This document shows, in pieces, positions 10,029 to 18,482 of a stretch of 64,000 bases of DNA; positions within the stretch are counted from its first letter, which is position 1; every line of letters begins with the position of its first letter. The DNA lies in assembly GCF_003946465.1 (NCBI RefSeq), contig NZ_RHOL01000010.1, forward strand, positions 21,175-85,174, written 5' to 3'. The stretch is from Lacticaseibacillus hegangensis. GTDB taxonomy: Bacteria; Bacillota; Bacilli; Lactobacillales; Lactobacillaceae. Below the pieces are notes generated by a model. The model did not search any database. It had not been told where the DNA came from and saw nothing but the letters and a program-made list of their open reading frames with translations. The translations under genes and the position numbers were made by a program.

Positions 10029-10802
10029 ATGCGCGTGGTGGATGTCGCACATTTAACCAAAGTTTACGGCCACCGGCTGAACCGGGTGACGGCGCTGAAC
10101 GACCTCAGCTTTCACATTGAGGCCGGGGAGTTCGTCGGCATTATGGGGCCAAGCGGCGCCGGCAAATCGACGCTGCTTAACATGATTGCCACCATTGACC
10201 AGCCCACCTCCGGCAAGCTGACCGTCGCCGGCAAAGAGCTCACGGCCCTGCGCGACAGTGAGGCGGCCGCGTACCGGCGCGAGGACCTCGGGTTTATTTT
10301 TCAGGCGTTCAACCTGGTGCCGGACCTGACCGTCGCCGACAACATTACGCTGCCGCAGACTTTCGTGCCGCCTCTGCCGAAGGACTTAGACCAGCGCCTG
10401 ATGCACTTTGCCAACCTGCTGGGCCTGGTGCCGCTGCTGAAGCGGTATCCGGAGCAGCTCAGCTTGGGACAGCGGCAGCGGGTGGCCGCGGCGCGAGCGA
10501 TGATCGGCCATCCGGACTTGATCTTGGCCGATGAGCCGACCGGGAGCCTGGACTCGATGGCGGCCACTGAACTGCTCCAGTACCTGGCCAAGCTCAACTT
10601 GGAAGAGGACGTGACGATCATGATGGTGACGCATGACGCGTTTACGGCCAGTTTTTGCAATCGCATTATTTTTATCCGCGACGGCGCGTACTTCGCGGAG
10701 GTGACCCGGCGCTCCAGCCGCCAGGCCTTTTTCAACAGTATCATTGATATGGAAGCCACCATCAACGGGGGTGATCGGCGTGGGCCAATTGATCCGCACT
10801 AG
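10029..10802 (+). CDS. ABC transporter ATP-binding protein, BceA type
   Basis: 257-residue ATPase of the MacB/LolD/BceA branch, working with the adjacent large permease in peptide-antibiotic detoxification and signalling. Walker A GPSGAGKST, Q-loop IFQAFNL, Walker B LILADEPTGSLD and switch His in VTHD are intact. The ABC signature reads LSLGQRQRVA rather than the usual LSGGQ. ATG 10029 follows GGGAGG; an upstream in-frame ATG at 9918 would overlap the promoter region. An extended -10 (TGGTATTAT, about 9992-10000) lies upstream. The 3' end overlaps the permease start. Confidence 0.92.
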   Translation: MRVVDVAHLTKVYGHRLNRVTALNDLSFHIEAGEFVGIMGPSGAGKSTLLNMIATIDQPTSGKLTVAGKELTALRDSEAAAYRREDLGFIFQAFNLVPDLTVADNITLPQTFVPPLPKDLDQRLMHFANLLGLVPLLKRYPEQLSLGQRQRVAAARAMIGHPDLILADEPTGSLDSMAATELLQYLAKLNLEEDVTIMMVTHDAFTASFCNRIIFIRDGAYFAEVTRRSSRQAFFNSIIDMEATINGGDRRGPIDPH

Positions 10803-12780
10803 TTTGCGGCGCCACCGCACGGTCAACCGGCTGTATGTGCTGATGGCCGCGGCGATGATCGCGGTCCTGTACGCGGTGCTGGCGCTGATCGAAGATGACC
10901 GTCTGCTGGCCCACACCATTGACGTGAACGACTTGACTGCCGTGGTGCCGGCGCTATTAGTGATCGTGCTGGTCGTGATCCTGCTGTTTGCGATCGTCTT
11001 TTTGCTGTACATGAATTCGATCCTGATCGAGTGGCGCACTGCCAGTATTCGCGTGTACCGCCGGCTGGGGATGCCGGTCAGCCGCATCGGGCTGGGCCTG
11101 CTGCTGGAATCGCTGCTGCTGGGGGCGGCGGCCACGGTGCTGGGCATCGGGCTAGGCTGGGTCTTTTCCAAGTTTCTGGCCATGATGCTGCTGCGCCTGA
11201 TGGGGGTGCACAAGGCAGTCGGTCTGCTGTGGGCCCCACGCGCCGCCGTTGAGCTTGCCGTCTTGTTCCTGGTGGTTTACGCGGTGCTGGGCACCATTAA
11301 CGCGATCTATGCCGGCAATGTGGAAATGACGGCTGAAAGTGCGGCCAACCGGACCAGCCGCATCCCGGCCAGCGGCTGGCGGACGTTGGTCGCCTGGGCC
11401 GGGGCCGTGGTGTTGGTGCTCAGTTACGCTGCCGCGTACAACCTGGTTCACCTGACCTACCTGATGGCCCAGCGCTATCACGGCGGCGGGGTGTGGACAC
11501 TGCTTGCGGTGCCGGCGCTGGGCGTGCTCAGCTTGTACGTCGTGTTTAAAGTGTCGCTGCCGGCGCTTTTCGTCTGGCTGATGAAGCGGCCGAAACTGCG
11601 GCGCAACGCCGCGGCGCTTATGACCGTCACCAACGTGCACAAGCGGCTGCTGCGCAATGTGCACTCGCTCTTTCTGACGACCCTGCTGGCCACCATCACC
11701 ATCACGGTGCTGGGCAGCGGCGCGATTTTGTACCAGTTTGGCCAGCGCTCGGTGACGCGCAGTGTGGCCTTGGACATGGTGGCTTCAAGCACTGGGGTCA
11801 AGCAGGCGTTCTCCAAAGACACGGCGGCGGTGATCAAGCGCGCGGTCGTCTTGCCCACCAAGCTTGCGGCGGGGCGGCTGAGCGAGCCCAATCACGCCAC
11901 CGGCGACGGGGATGAAACTATTTATAACGTGATGGCGCTCAGCGATTATACTCGGATTCGCCGCGTGCAAAAGGGCCTGCCAGCTTTGACGCTGGGCCCG
12001 CACCAGGCGGCGATGATCCTGTTTGGCCGGACCTTGTACCAGCACACTTGGCTGGGCAAGCGGCAGCACTGGGGCTTGACGCTGACCCGAACGCACCAAC
12101 GCTTTGCCGTTAAAACCGTGACGGGCACTTTTCCGCTGGGCGACAGCGCCTACTTTGACCGGGCGCTGGTGATTCCGGACCGGGACTTTCGGCAGCTGCT
12201 GGCGCCGGCGGACCCGTTGACTGGGTACCTGCTGAAGCAGGGGCAATCCGGTCAGGCCGCCAAGCAGCTTAACGACGGCGTTGGTGAGGATTACGTGGGC
12301 GGCAGCGCGGCTATTTTAACCGGCAAAAAAGCACCGCGAGTCAAGGCCACTGCTGGTGCCGCGGACTTTGGTCGCCGTGCTGTTCAGTTTAAGGCGCCTT
12401 TGATGGGCGAGATGAATGTGCTGTTTGGCATGGGCCTGTTCATTGTGATTTTGCTGGGCGCCGTCTTCATCGTGGCCACTGCCAGTATCCTGATGATCAA
12501 GCAGCTGATGCTGGCCGCCGAGGACCACCAGGCGCGCACCATCTTGCGCCAGCTCGGTATGCCGCAGCCGCTGGAGCAGCGCGTGGCCGCCGCCCAAACC
12601 GCTGTGATCTTCGCACTGCCGCTGGCCTTTGGCACGCTGAACTCGGCTCTAATGATCCGCTATTTGAGCATGTTCTTGAACGACCCCGGCGTGTTTCTGG
12701 TCATCGTGATCGTCGCGGTCTACATCCTGGTGTACCTGGCCTTTGGCATCCTGACCGTCCGGCTGACGGCGCGGACTTAA
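10780..12780 (+). CDS. ABC transporter permease with FtsX domains, BceB type
   Basis: 666-residue membrane protein with the BceB layout: one N-terminal helix, groups of helices and a large extracellular domain (roughly residues 340-530) before the last three helices, the second FtsX domain at the C-terminus. BceB proteins flip or free cell-wall precursors from bound peptide antibiotics and signal flux to BceS. GTG 10780 was chosen because GGGGGTGAT precedes it by 4-5 bases; an ATG at 10744 has no ribosome binding site and lies deep inside the ATPase gene. The stop overlaps the convergent minus-strand gene by 4 bases. Confidence 0.9.
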   Translation: MGQLIRTSLRRHRTVNRLYVLMAAAMIAVLYAVLALIEDDRLLAHTIDVNDLTAVVPALLVIVLVVILLFAIVFLLYMNSILIEWRTASIRVYRRLGMPVSRIGLGLLLESLLLGAAATVLGIGLGWVFSKFLAMMLLRLMGVHKAVGLLWAPRAAVELAVLFLVVYAVLGTINAIYAGNVEMTAESAANRTSRIPASGWRTLVAWAGAVVLVLSYAAAYNLVHLTYLMAQRYHGGGVWTLLAVPALGVLSLYVVFKVSLPALFVWLMKRPKLRRNAAALMTVTNVHKRLLRNVHSLFLTTLLATITITVLGSGAILYQFGQRSVTRSVALDMVASSTGVKQAFSKDTAAVIKRAVVLPTKLAAGRLSEPNHATGDGDETIYNVMALSDYTRIRRVQKGLPALTLGPHQAAMILFGRTLYQHTWLGKRQHWGLTLTRTHQRFAVKTVTGTFPLGDSAYFDRALVIPDRDFRQLLAPADPLTGYLLKQGQSGQAAKQLNDGVGEDYVGGSAAILTGKKAPRVKATAGAADFGRRAVQFKAPLMGEMNVLFGMGLFIVILLGAVFIVATASILMIKQLMLAAEDHQARTILRQLGMPQPLEQRVAAAQTAVIFALPLAFGTLNSALMIRYLSMFLNDPGVFLVIVIVAVYILVYLAFGILTVRLTART

Positions 12781-13316
12781 GCGTCCAATGTGGCTTCTGC
12801 CCTCATCGCGTGATCGGGGTGGTAAGGATCGGCAATGGTGTAAAATGCCTGGTGGTAGCCGTAGCTTTCCTGCGCCCGTTTGGTGAAGACCATTACCGGC
12901 GCAAACAGCGGCGTATTTTTGGCGGTGAAAACCGCCAGCTTGTTCGCCCATGCCGATAGCAGCAGGTACTCGCGCTGCGGGTTATCTGTGCGCATCAAGA
13001 CCATGGCCTCGCAGCCGTCCAGGCGGTCCGCTTCGAGGGTCAGCGTCTGGGCTTTTTGCTCGAAGACCTTGGCCTCCTCATCGGTGAGCTTAAAGTACAT
13101 CATGTAGACGTAGCCCACCTCTGGCACCGCGCCGTAGTGGGCCAAGATGGTGCCTTTAAGCGGTGCGACGAACGGGACTGCCCCGGTCAGATCCAGGGTG
13201 GCAAAGTCGCGGTCCTTTTCGGCGTCTTTGAGCAGTCGGACCGGGGTGGTGGCGCGTTTCACAATCGTTTGCATATACGTTTTGCTGCCGAGCACTAACT
13301 GCATTGTTTTTGTCAT
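12777..13316 (-). CDS. ABM-fold (HmoB/TRAP-like) protein, function uncertain
   Basis: 179-residue soluble protein. The C-terminal ~100 residues have the pattern of the antibiotic-biosynthesis-monooxygenase (dimeric alpha-beta barrel) fold seen in HmoB/TRAP-like proteins of Bacilli: a strand with a conserved Trp (LLLSAWANKLAVFTA) followed by a helix and short strand. Some relatives degrade heme, but I see no residue here that proves heme chemistry. ATG 13316 is preceded by GGGGGT. It is monocistronic, convergent with the BceB permease (4-base overlap of stops) and divergent from the metallo-hydrolase gene. Confidence 0.6.
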   Translation of the reverse strand: MTKTMQLVLGSKTYMQTIVKRATTPVRLLKDAEKDRDFATLDLTGAVPFVAPLKGTILAHYGAVPEVGYVYMMYFKLTDEEAKVFEQKAQTLTLEADRLDGCEAMVLMRTDNPQREYLLLSAWANKLAVFTAKNTPLFAPVMVFTKRAQESYGYHQAFYTIADPYHPDHAMRAEATLDA

Positions 13317-13372
13317 TTGATTACCCCCAATAGGTTTAGTATAGCGCTTACTTATTTGAAAGGAATGATTTC

Positions 13373-14131
13373 ATGAAATTGACGATCTTGGGTTATTACG
13401 GCGGCTATCCCGACCACGGCGTTGGCACGTCCAGTTATCTGATCGAAAGCGGCGACTACAAACTGCTGCTGGACTGCGGCTCTGGTGCGCTGCTGGCACT
13501 GGAAAAGGCCAGTGACTCCTTTGCGCTGGACGCGGTCTTACTGACCCATTATCACCATGATCACGCCGCGGATGTCGGTGTGCTGCAGTATTACTACCAG
13601 CTCCACAGCGGAGCCAAAAAAGCCGATCCGCTACCAATCTACGGTCACACCAAAGATCCGCTGAATTTTGCGGCGCTGACCTTCGGCGACTTCACGAAGG
13701 GCATGGGGTACAGCGGGGATTCCGTGCTTGATCTGGGGCCACTGCATCTAACATTCCTGGAGACCCAGCACCCGGTGCCGGCCTTTGCCGTGCGCATCGA
13801 GGAAAAAACCACCGGGCAGGTCTTTGTCGACACCAGTGACACCCGGGCCTTTCCGGCGCTCGCGCCATTCGCCGAGAAGGCGGATCTGCTGATGGCGGAC
13901 ACCAATTTTCTGGCGGGCCACCAGGCGCCGCTTTGGCACCTCACTGCTCCGCAGGCCGGTGCGCTGGCCGCCCAAGCGCACGTTAAGGAACTCCTCTTGA
14001 CTCACCTGCCGCAAGAAGTCTCGCTAGCGACCCTGAAGGTCCAAGCCCAGGCGGAAGCGGGGGAGATTCCGGTAGTTTTGGCCAGTGAAACGTTATTTAT
14101 TGATGGGAACAAATTATTTGAGCAAAAATAA
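13373..14131 (+). CDS. MBL-fold metallo-hydrolase, YhfI type
   Basis: 252 residues of the metallo-beta-lactamase fold, RNase Z-like branch. The metal-binding motif THYHHDHAAD (about residues 58-67) and the later Asp (DTSDTRAF) and His (LTHLP) ligands are present, so the dinuclear zinc site looks complete. Starts MKLTILGYYGGYP with AAAGGAATG upstream. Relatives such as B. subtilis YhfI are uncharacterised phosphodiesterase-like hydrolases; the substrate cannot be read from the sequence. Lies upstream of spx, separated by 237 bases. Confidence 0.85.
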   Translation: MKLTILGYYGGYPDHGVGTSSYLIESGDYKLLLDCGSGALLALEKASDSFALDAVLLTHYHHDHAADVGVLQYYYQLHSGAKKADPLPIYGHTKDPLNFAALTFGDFTKGMGYSGDSVLDLGPLHLTFLETQHPVPAFAVRIEEKTTGQVFVDTSDTRAFPALAPFAEKADLLMADTNFLAGHQAPLWHLTAPQAGALAAQAHVKELLLTHLPQEVSLATLKVQAQAEAGEIPVVLASETLFIDGNKLFEQK

Positions 14132-14288
14132 CGTTTAAAATTTAATCCAGCTGATGTTCACCATGTCAACTAACATGGTTGGGAAGTAAAACGCCGACTG
14201 GCAGGCCTTTGCTTTGGGGAATGACTATTTGTTACTTATATCACAATTAGTGCGCGCGCAAATTCAGAAATTTATTTTTGAAGCTTGA
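14132..14288 (+). other. AT-rich intergenic region upstream of spx
   Basis: Markedly richer in A/T than its surroundings. It contains a small inverted repeat ACCATGT-6-ACATGGT at 14160-14179 that is not followed by a T-run, so it is not a convincing terminator. No coding potential seen. Confidence 0.5.
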
Positions 14289-14318
14289 TTGTATTTGCAC
14301 ATTTGAGTTCGTTATACT
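14289..14318 (+). promoter_or_regulatory. Probable spx promoter
   Basis: TTGTAT (14289-14294), 18-base spacer, TATACT (14313-14318), about 50 bases before the spx start codon. Confidence 0.55.
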
Positions 14319-14368
14319 TAGAGTGTCGAGAAAACGCAGTCACGCAACAAAAGAAGGAGCGAGCACTG

Positions 14369-14767
14369 ATGGTATACTTGTACGTTTCGCCTAGCTGCAC
14401 TTCATGTCGCAAAGCCCGCGCCTGGTTAGTGGAAAATAACATTCCCTTCGTGGAACGAAACATATTTGCCGATCCACTGAGCATCGATGAGATCAAGCAC
14501 GTGCTCAGCATGACCGAGAAAGGGACCGAGGAGATCATTTCGATGCGGTCGAATATTTTCCGGGAACTGGGCATTGACCTTGAGGCCATCTCAATCAATG
14601 AATTGGTCGCCTTGATTGCTAAGTATCCAGCCTTGATCCGCCGGCCAATCATCATGGATGATAAACGGCTGCAGGTCGGCTACAATGAAGATGATATTAG
14701 ACGGTTTCTCCCGCGTTCGGTGCGGGCACTGGAGCTGCAACAAGCTCAGCTGCTGGCCGGGTTTTAA
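14369..14767 (+). CDS. spx: Transcriptional regulator Spx
   Basis: 132-residue ArsC-fold protein that binds the RNA polymerase alpha C-terminal domain and redirects transcription under thiol/oxidative stress. The redox switch CxxC is present at Cys10 and Cys13 (SPSCTSC), as is RRPI ([10 protein letters not shown]), typical of Spx. ATG 14369 follows AAGGAG; an in-frame ATG at 14285 lies upstream of the -10 box and is rejected. Directly followed by a terminator and then mecA, whose product delivers proteins to ClpCP; in Bacillus Spx itself is controlled by regulated proteolysis. Confidence 0.92.
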   Translation: MVYLYVSPSCTSCRKARAWLVENNIPFVERNIFADPLSIDEIKHVLSMTEKGTEEIISMRSNIFRELGIDLEAISINELVALIAKYPALIRRPIIMDDKRLQVGYNEDDIRRFLPRSVRALELQQAQLLAGF

Positions 14768-14771
14768 CCAG

Positions 14772-14803
14772 AAGGCATGATTCGGGTGAATCGTGCCTTT
14801 TTG
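14772..14803 (+). terminator. spx terminator
   Basis: AAGGCATGATTC, GGGT loop, GAATCGTGCCTTTTT: 12-bp stem with one wobble and a T-run, five bases after the spx stop. Confidence 0.9.
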
Positions 14804-14918
14804 GTTTCAGCGCGCTGGGGGATCCATGTGTTGCATTCCTTACTTTTTTAGCGTAGAATGCCGTGTCAGTGAGAATCTGATATACTAGGATTCAAAGGCA
14901 AAGTGAGGTGCAGCCATC

Positions 14919-15602
14919 ATGGAAATGGAACGACTTAACGCAAATACCATTCGCGTCCTGCTCGGCAATGACGATTTGGCCGAACGCGGGATCACAGTGC
15001 TGGACCTGCTCGGCAACCACAAGCAGATCGAAACCTTCTTCTATAGTATTCTCGATGAGGTCGACAAGGATCACAGTTTCGCCAGCGAAGGCGGCGTGAC
15101 GTTTCAGGTGATGCCGAGTCAAAGCGGGCTGGAGCTTTTGATCTCCCGCAATCAAGACGACGAGGCCGCAGATGATGACACCGACGACGCGCAAACCGAC
15201 GACAACGGGGTGCCGGACTTCATTCGGCAACAGCTCAACGCCCTCGACGACCCGGCCGATCACGATGAGGCCAGCGACGAAGGCAGCTTCATTGACGGCG
15301 GCCAAGCGGACAAGACAGAGGTCGTGCTCAAGCTTCAAAATTTTGAGGACTTCATTGCGTTGGCCCAGGAGTTGCGCCTGGAAGGGGCAAGCTCAGATCT
15401 CTATTCTTACAACGATGACTACTACCTTGTGTTGACCTTCTACGCCAACAAGGCTTCGAGCAGTGAAATCGCCGATCAAACGGCGCTGGCCTTGGAGTAC
15501 GGCACGAAAGTCAACTTGTCAGCCGACGTGCTGGCGGAATACGGCAAGCTTCTGATGCCGACCAGCGCGCTGGAAACCGGCCGCTACTATTTCAAAAAGT
15601 AA
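14919..15602 (+). CDS. mecA: Adaptor protein MecA
   Basis: Adaptor that delivers substrates to ClpC/ClpP and regulates competence and stress factors. 227 residues: N-terminal substrate-binding domain beginning MEMERLNANTIRV (compare B. subtilis MEIERINEHTVKF, which fixes the ATG at 14919 rather than the one two codons later), an acidic low-complexity linker (about 88-130, many Asp) and a C-terminal ClpC-binding domain (LQNFEDFIALAQEL onward). GAGGTG lies upstream. A TATACT -10 box sits at 14881-14886. Confidence 0.92.
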   Translation: MEMERLNANTIRVLLGNDDLAERGITVLDLLGNHKQIETFFYSILDEVDKDHSFASEGGVTFQVMPSQSGLELLISRNQDDEAADDDTDDAQTDDNGVPDFIRQQLNALDDPADHDEASDEGSFIDGGQADKTEVVLKLQNFEDFIALAQELRLEGASSDLYSYNDDYYLVLTFYANKASSSEIADQTALALEYGTKVNLSADVLAEYGKLLMPTSALETGRYYFKK

Positions 15603-15610
15603 TCTGGAGG

Positions 15611-15635
15611 GCGGCGCTGCGGTGCCGCTTTTTTT
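15611..15635 (+). terminator. mecA terminator
   Basis: Short stem GCGGC/GCCGC with a 7-base T-run, beginning 8 bases after the mecA stop. The stem is short, but position and T-run are typical. Confidence 0.75.
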
Positions 15636-15639
15636 GTAA

Positions 15640-15762
15640 GGTGCGGAGGGTTCGCGTACTTAGGGGGACAGGCAGCGTAGCCAGAGGCTTTGCCGCTGGG
15701 CTTTGGCGGCAAGGCCTCTGGCGTAGCTGGCTGCTCCCCCGTTGCGAACCCGGAGCCCGATT
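15640..15762 (+). repeat. Structured ~120-bp repeat, copy 1
   Basis: One of three full copies of a repeat whose ends are GGTGCGnAGG and AGCCCGATT. It folds into a long imperfect cruciform/hairpin: outer stem GGGTTCGC (15648-15655) with GCGAACCC (15744-15751), a middle GGGGGA...CCCCC pairing, and an inner 16-bp stem 15681-15696 with 15706-15721. Internal conserved words are GCGTACTTAG, CGTAGCT and CGTTGC. Copies 2 and 3 (39609-39857) have different stem sequences that still pair. No open reading frame. The function is unknown to me; it may be a REP/MITE-like element or a structured RNA. Confidence 0.85.
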
Positions 15763-15768
15763 ATGTCA

Positions 15769-15806
15769 GGTGCGGAGGCTCGACGCTTTTAGCCCGAAGC
15801 CCGATT
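15769..15806 (+). repeat. Internally deleted derivative of the structured repeat
   Basis: 38 bases with the same 5' end (GGTGCGGAGG) and the same 3' end (AGCCCGATT) as the full copies, but lacking the central hairpin. It lies 6 bases after copy 1, reproducing the tandem spacing seen between copies 2 and 3. Confidence 0.75.
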
Positions 15807-15866
15807 TTGTCTCTGGCTTGACCGCGAGGGGCACGCGTGGTTCTATAAGGAAAAAGGAGCATGATC

Positions 15867-16535
15867 ATGGCAAAAGAGTTGCGCTTTACCAGTGTTTTCG
15901 ACATTATTGGCCCGGTGATGGTCGGGCCAAGCTCCTCGCACACAGCCGGCGCCGCGCGTATCGGCAAGGTGGTGCGGGAGATTTTTGGCGAGGAGCCGAC
16001 GCGGGTGGACATCTATCTGTACGAGTCCTTCGCTAAGACTTATCGCGGCCACGGCACCGATGTTGCGTTGGTCGGGGGACTTTTGGGCATGGCCCCAGAC
16101 GACGCCCGCCTTGCGGACTCGCTAAAGATTGCCCACGAGCGGGGAATCAAGGTCACCTTCGTGCCGAAAAGCGACAAGGTCGATCACCCGAACACGGCGA
16201 AGATCGCACTGCAAAAAGGCGCCCGGTCGATGACCGTGACCGGGGTGTCGATTGGCGGTGGCAACATTCAGATTTCTGAGATCAATGGCTTCAAGCTGTC
16301 GCTGAGCATGGGCACGCCAACGTTCATCACCGTGCACCAAGATGTGCCAGGGATGATTGCGCGCGCGACTGACTTGCTGAGTGAAAATAACGTCAATATC
16401 GGCACCATGACCGTCACGCGCGAGGCCAAAGGCGAAAAGGCCATCATGATCATGGAAGTGGACGAGCGGCGGCCCGACTTGGTCGAGAAGCTCAAGGCCA
16501 TGCCGAACGTCGATAACGCTGCGTATTTCGAGTAG
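15867..16535 (+). CDS. sdaAB: L-serine dehydratase, iron-sulfur-dependent, beta subunit
   Basis: 222 residues. Partner of the next gene in deaminating L-serine to pyruvate and ammonia. The N-terminal part has the SDH beta signature (IGPVMVGPSSSHTAGAARIG, about residues 12-31). The C-terminal ~75 residues form an ACT domain (FITVHQDVPGMIARATDLL, NIGTMTVTREAKGE), likely a regulatory or substrate-sensing site. The second of two nearby ATGs (15867) was chosen because GGAG lies 7 bases before it and only 1 base before the ATG at 15861. Confidence 0.93.
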   Translation: MAKELRFTSVFDIIGPVMVGPSSSHTAGAARIGKVVREIFGEEPTRVDIYLYESFAKTYRGHGTDVALVGGLLGMAPDDARLADSLKIAHERGIKVTFVPKSDKVDHPNTAKIALQKGARSMTVTGVSIGGGNIQISEINGFKLSLSMGTPTFITVHQDVPGMIARATDLLSENNVNIGTMTVTREAKGEKAIMIMEVDERRPDLVEKLKAMPNVDNAAYFE

Positions 16536-16544
16536 GAGGACGCC

Positions 16545-17411
16545 ATGTTTTACTCAATTAAAGAACTTGTTGAACAGGCCCAAGACTACCCGAGTGTCGC
16601 GGCCCTGATGGTGGCCACCGAGGCCGAAAACACCGGTCGCAGCGAGTCAGCGATCCGCTCGCTGATGGCGCGTAACCTTGACGTCATGGCGGAATCGATC
16701 ACCAAGGGGATCGCCGGCGTCAAATCGGTGACCGGTCTGACTGGTGGGGATGCCAAGCGGCTGGACCAGTACCTCGGCGATGGCACCAGTTACCTCGGTC
16801 CGATCGCCTTGGCCGCGGTGCGCAATGCCGTTGCTGTCAACGAGGTCAACGCCCAAATGGGGTTGATCTGCGCCACTCCGACCGCCGGCAGTGCCGGTGT
16901 GGTGGCCGGCACGCTGATGGCCGTCCGCGAGCCGTTTCACCTGACCCGCGAGCAGCAGGTCGACTACCTGTTCACGGCCGGCGCTTTCGGCCTGGTGATC
17001 GCCAATAATGCGGGAATCGCTGGCGCGGAAGGCGGCTGTCAGGCGGAAGTTGGCAGCGCCTCTGCCATGGCTTCCGCCACGCTGGTCCAGGCCCGCGGCG
17101 GCGACGCTGAAATGGCGGCCCAGGCCGCGGCCATTTCGATTGCCAACTTGATGGGGCTGGTGTGCGATCCGGTTGCCGGGCTGGTTGAGGTCCCGTGCGT
17201 TAAACGCAACGCGATGGGCGCTGCCCAGGCGTTGACCTCAGCCGACATGGCACTGGCTGGGATGAAGTCCGTGATCCCGCCGGACGAGGTGATCGCGGCA
17301 ATGGACGCCGTGGGCAAGCAAATGCCCAGTGCCTTCCGCGAAACGGCAGAAGGCGGATTGGCGGCCACGCCAACAGGCCGCCGGATCCAGCGCCGAATCT
17401 TTGGCGATTGA
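16545..17411 (+). CDS. sdaAA: L-serine dehydratase, iron-sulfur-dependent, alpha subunit
   Basis: 288-residue catalytic subunit. The oxygen-sensitive [4Fe-4S] cluster of this family is held by cysteines; Cys109, Cys165, Cys207 and Cys218 are visible in conserved glycine-rich contexts (CATPTAGSAG, EGGCQAEVGSASAM, VCDPVAGLVEVPC). AGGAGG lies 4-5 bases before the ATG, and the gene is 9 bases after sdaAB, forming a two-gene operon closed by a strong terminator. Confidence 0.94.
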   Translation: MFYSIKELVEQAQDYPSVAALMVATEAENTGRSESAIRSLMARNLDVMAESITKGIAGVKSVTGLTGGDAKRLDQYLGDGTSYLGPIALAAVRNAVAVNEVNAQMGLICATPTAGSAGVVAGTLMAVREPFHLTREQQVDYLFTAGAFGLVIANNAGIAGAEGGCQAEVGSASAMASATLVQARGGDAEMAAQAAAISIANLMGLVCDPVAGLVEVPCVKRNAMGAAQALTSADMALAGMKSVIPPDEVIAAMDAVGKQMPSAFRETAEGGLAATPTGRRIQRRIFGD

Positions 17412-17417
17412 TCGACA

Positions 17418-17462
17418 GCAAAAATGGGTAAGACCGCCGCTGAAGGTCTTACCCATTTTTGC
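17418..17462. terminator. Bidirectional terminator between sdaAA and pyrD
   Basis: Perfect stem (C)AAAAATGGGTAAGACC / GGTCTTACCCATTTTT(G) with a 9-base loop, between convergent genes. Confidence 0.93.
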
Positions 17463-17468
17463 GCGCAC

Positions 17469-18407
17469 CTATAATGTTTTCAGCTGCCCGCGAAATTCGG
17501 CAAGGCTGGTGTAGCCCTTCTTGGCCATTTCTGATTCAAGCTCGCTGGACAGCCGCGTAAAGGCGCCCAGGCCCTCGGTGGCCAAAATGCTGCCTAGAGA
17601 GACCAAGTTTGCGCCGCAGAGGATCAGCTCGTAGGCGTCGCGGCCCGTGGTCACGCCGCCGGTGCCAATGATGCTAATGTCGCCTCGCAGGCGCTGGCGG
17701 AAGGCGCGCACGTTGGCCAATGCGATCGGTTTGGCGTACTGACCGCCGATGCCGCCAAAGCCGCCCTTGGGTTTGATTGCGGTGGTGTCTGTAGCCGGGT
17801 CGATCCAAAGCCCGTTGCCTAGGCTGTTGATCGAGTTGATAAGGGTCAAGGGGTACCGGTTGAGGATGGCCGCGACCTGATCGAATTGGGCCAAATCAAA
17901 GTACGGCGGCAATTTGACGCCGGCGGGCTTTTTGAACACTTTGAAAATGGCGGCGAGGATGGCCTCAGTCGTGTCAAAATCATACGCGATCTGAGGCTTG
18001 CCAGGCACGTTCGGGCAGCTGAGGTTGAACTCGGTCAGACCGGTGAAGCCCGAATCCTGGATCTTTTGCGCGAGCAGGGGAAAGTCATCCGGTTTCATGC
18101 CGGCCACCGAGAGAAAAATTGGCCGGCCCGGGTGCTTTTCCTGAAACCTCTCGGCGTAAGCAATATAGTAGTCAATCCCCAGGTTCGGCAGGCCCATCGA
18201 GTTGATCGTCCCCAGTGCCAGCTGGGCGAAGCGGGGCTCCGGGTTGCCGGCGCGCGCCTCCAGCGTGCCGGTTTTAGTCACCAGGGTGCCGGCGGGACTT
18301 GCCGCAAGTTGGTCGAGCTCGGCTTCGGTTTGACAGTGCACGCCGCTGGCGTTCATGAAGACATTTTGAAACGCGTAGTCGCCTAGGGTGGTGGTTAAAC
18401 TAGCCAA
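17469..18407 (-). CDS. pyrD: Dihydroorotate dehydrogenase class 1A (fumarate-type)
   Basis: Oxidises dihydroorotate to orotate in pyrimidine synthesis; class 1A enzymes are soluble homodimers using fumarate. The protein follows Lactococcus PyrDA closely: FMNASGVHC near the N-terminus, SMGLPNLG, catalytic base Cys131 in NLSCPNVPGKPQ, and the FMN phosphate loop GTGGVTTGRDA. The start is taken as TTG 18407 because AAAGGAG ends 8 bases upstream; a GTG three codons earlier (18416) overlaps that ribosome binding site. 312 residues. Monocistronic, with no other pyr gene beside it. Confidence 0.92.
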   Translation of the reverse strand: MASLTTTLGDYAFQNVFMNASGVHCQTEAELDQLAASPAGTLVTKTGTLEARAGNPEPRFAQLALGTINSMGLPNLGIDYYIAYAERFQEKHPGRPIFLSVAGMKPDDFPLLAQKIQDSGFTGLTEFNLSCPNVPGKPQIAYDFDTTEAILAAIFKVFKKPAGVKLPPYFDLAQFDQVAAILNRYPLTLINSINSLGNGLWIDPATDTTAIKPKGGFGGIGGQYAKPIALANVRAFRQRLRGDISIIGTGGVTTGRDAYELILCGANLVSLGSILATEGLGAFTRLSSELESEMAKKGYTSLAEFRGQLKTL

Positions 18408-18482
18408 AGTGATCACTCCTTTAGATTCAGTGTCGTGTCATCCTGCTCATTTAACCATATTTGCACCTGCTTGCCTACGCAC

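Noticed and set aside
14160..14179. Inverted repeat after the MBL hydrolase as a terminator
   Set aside because: A 7-bp stem without a T-run is too weak to call; left as part of the AT-rich intergenic region.
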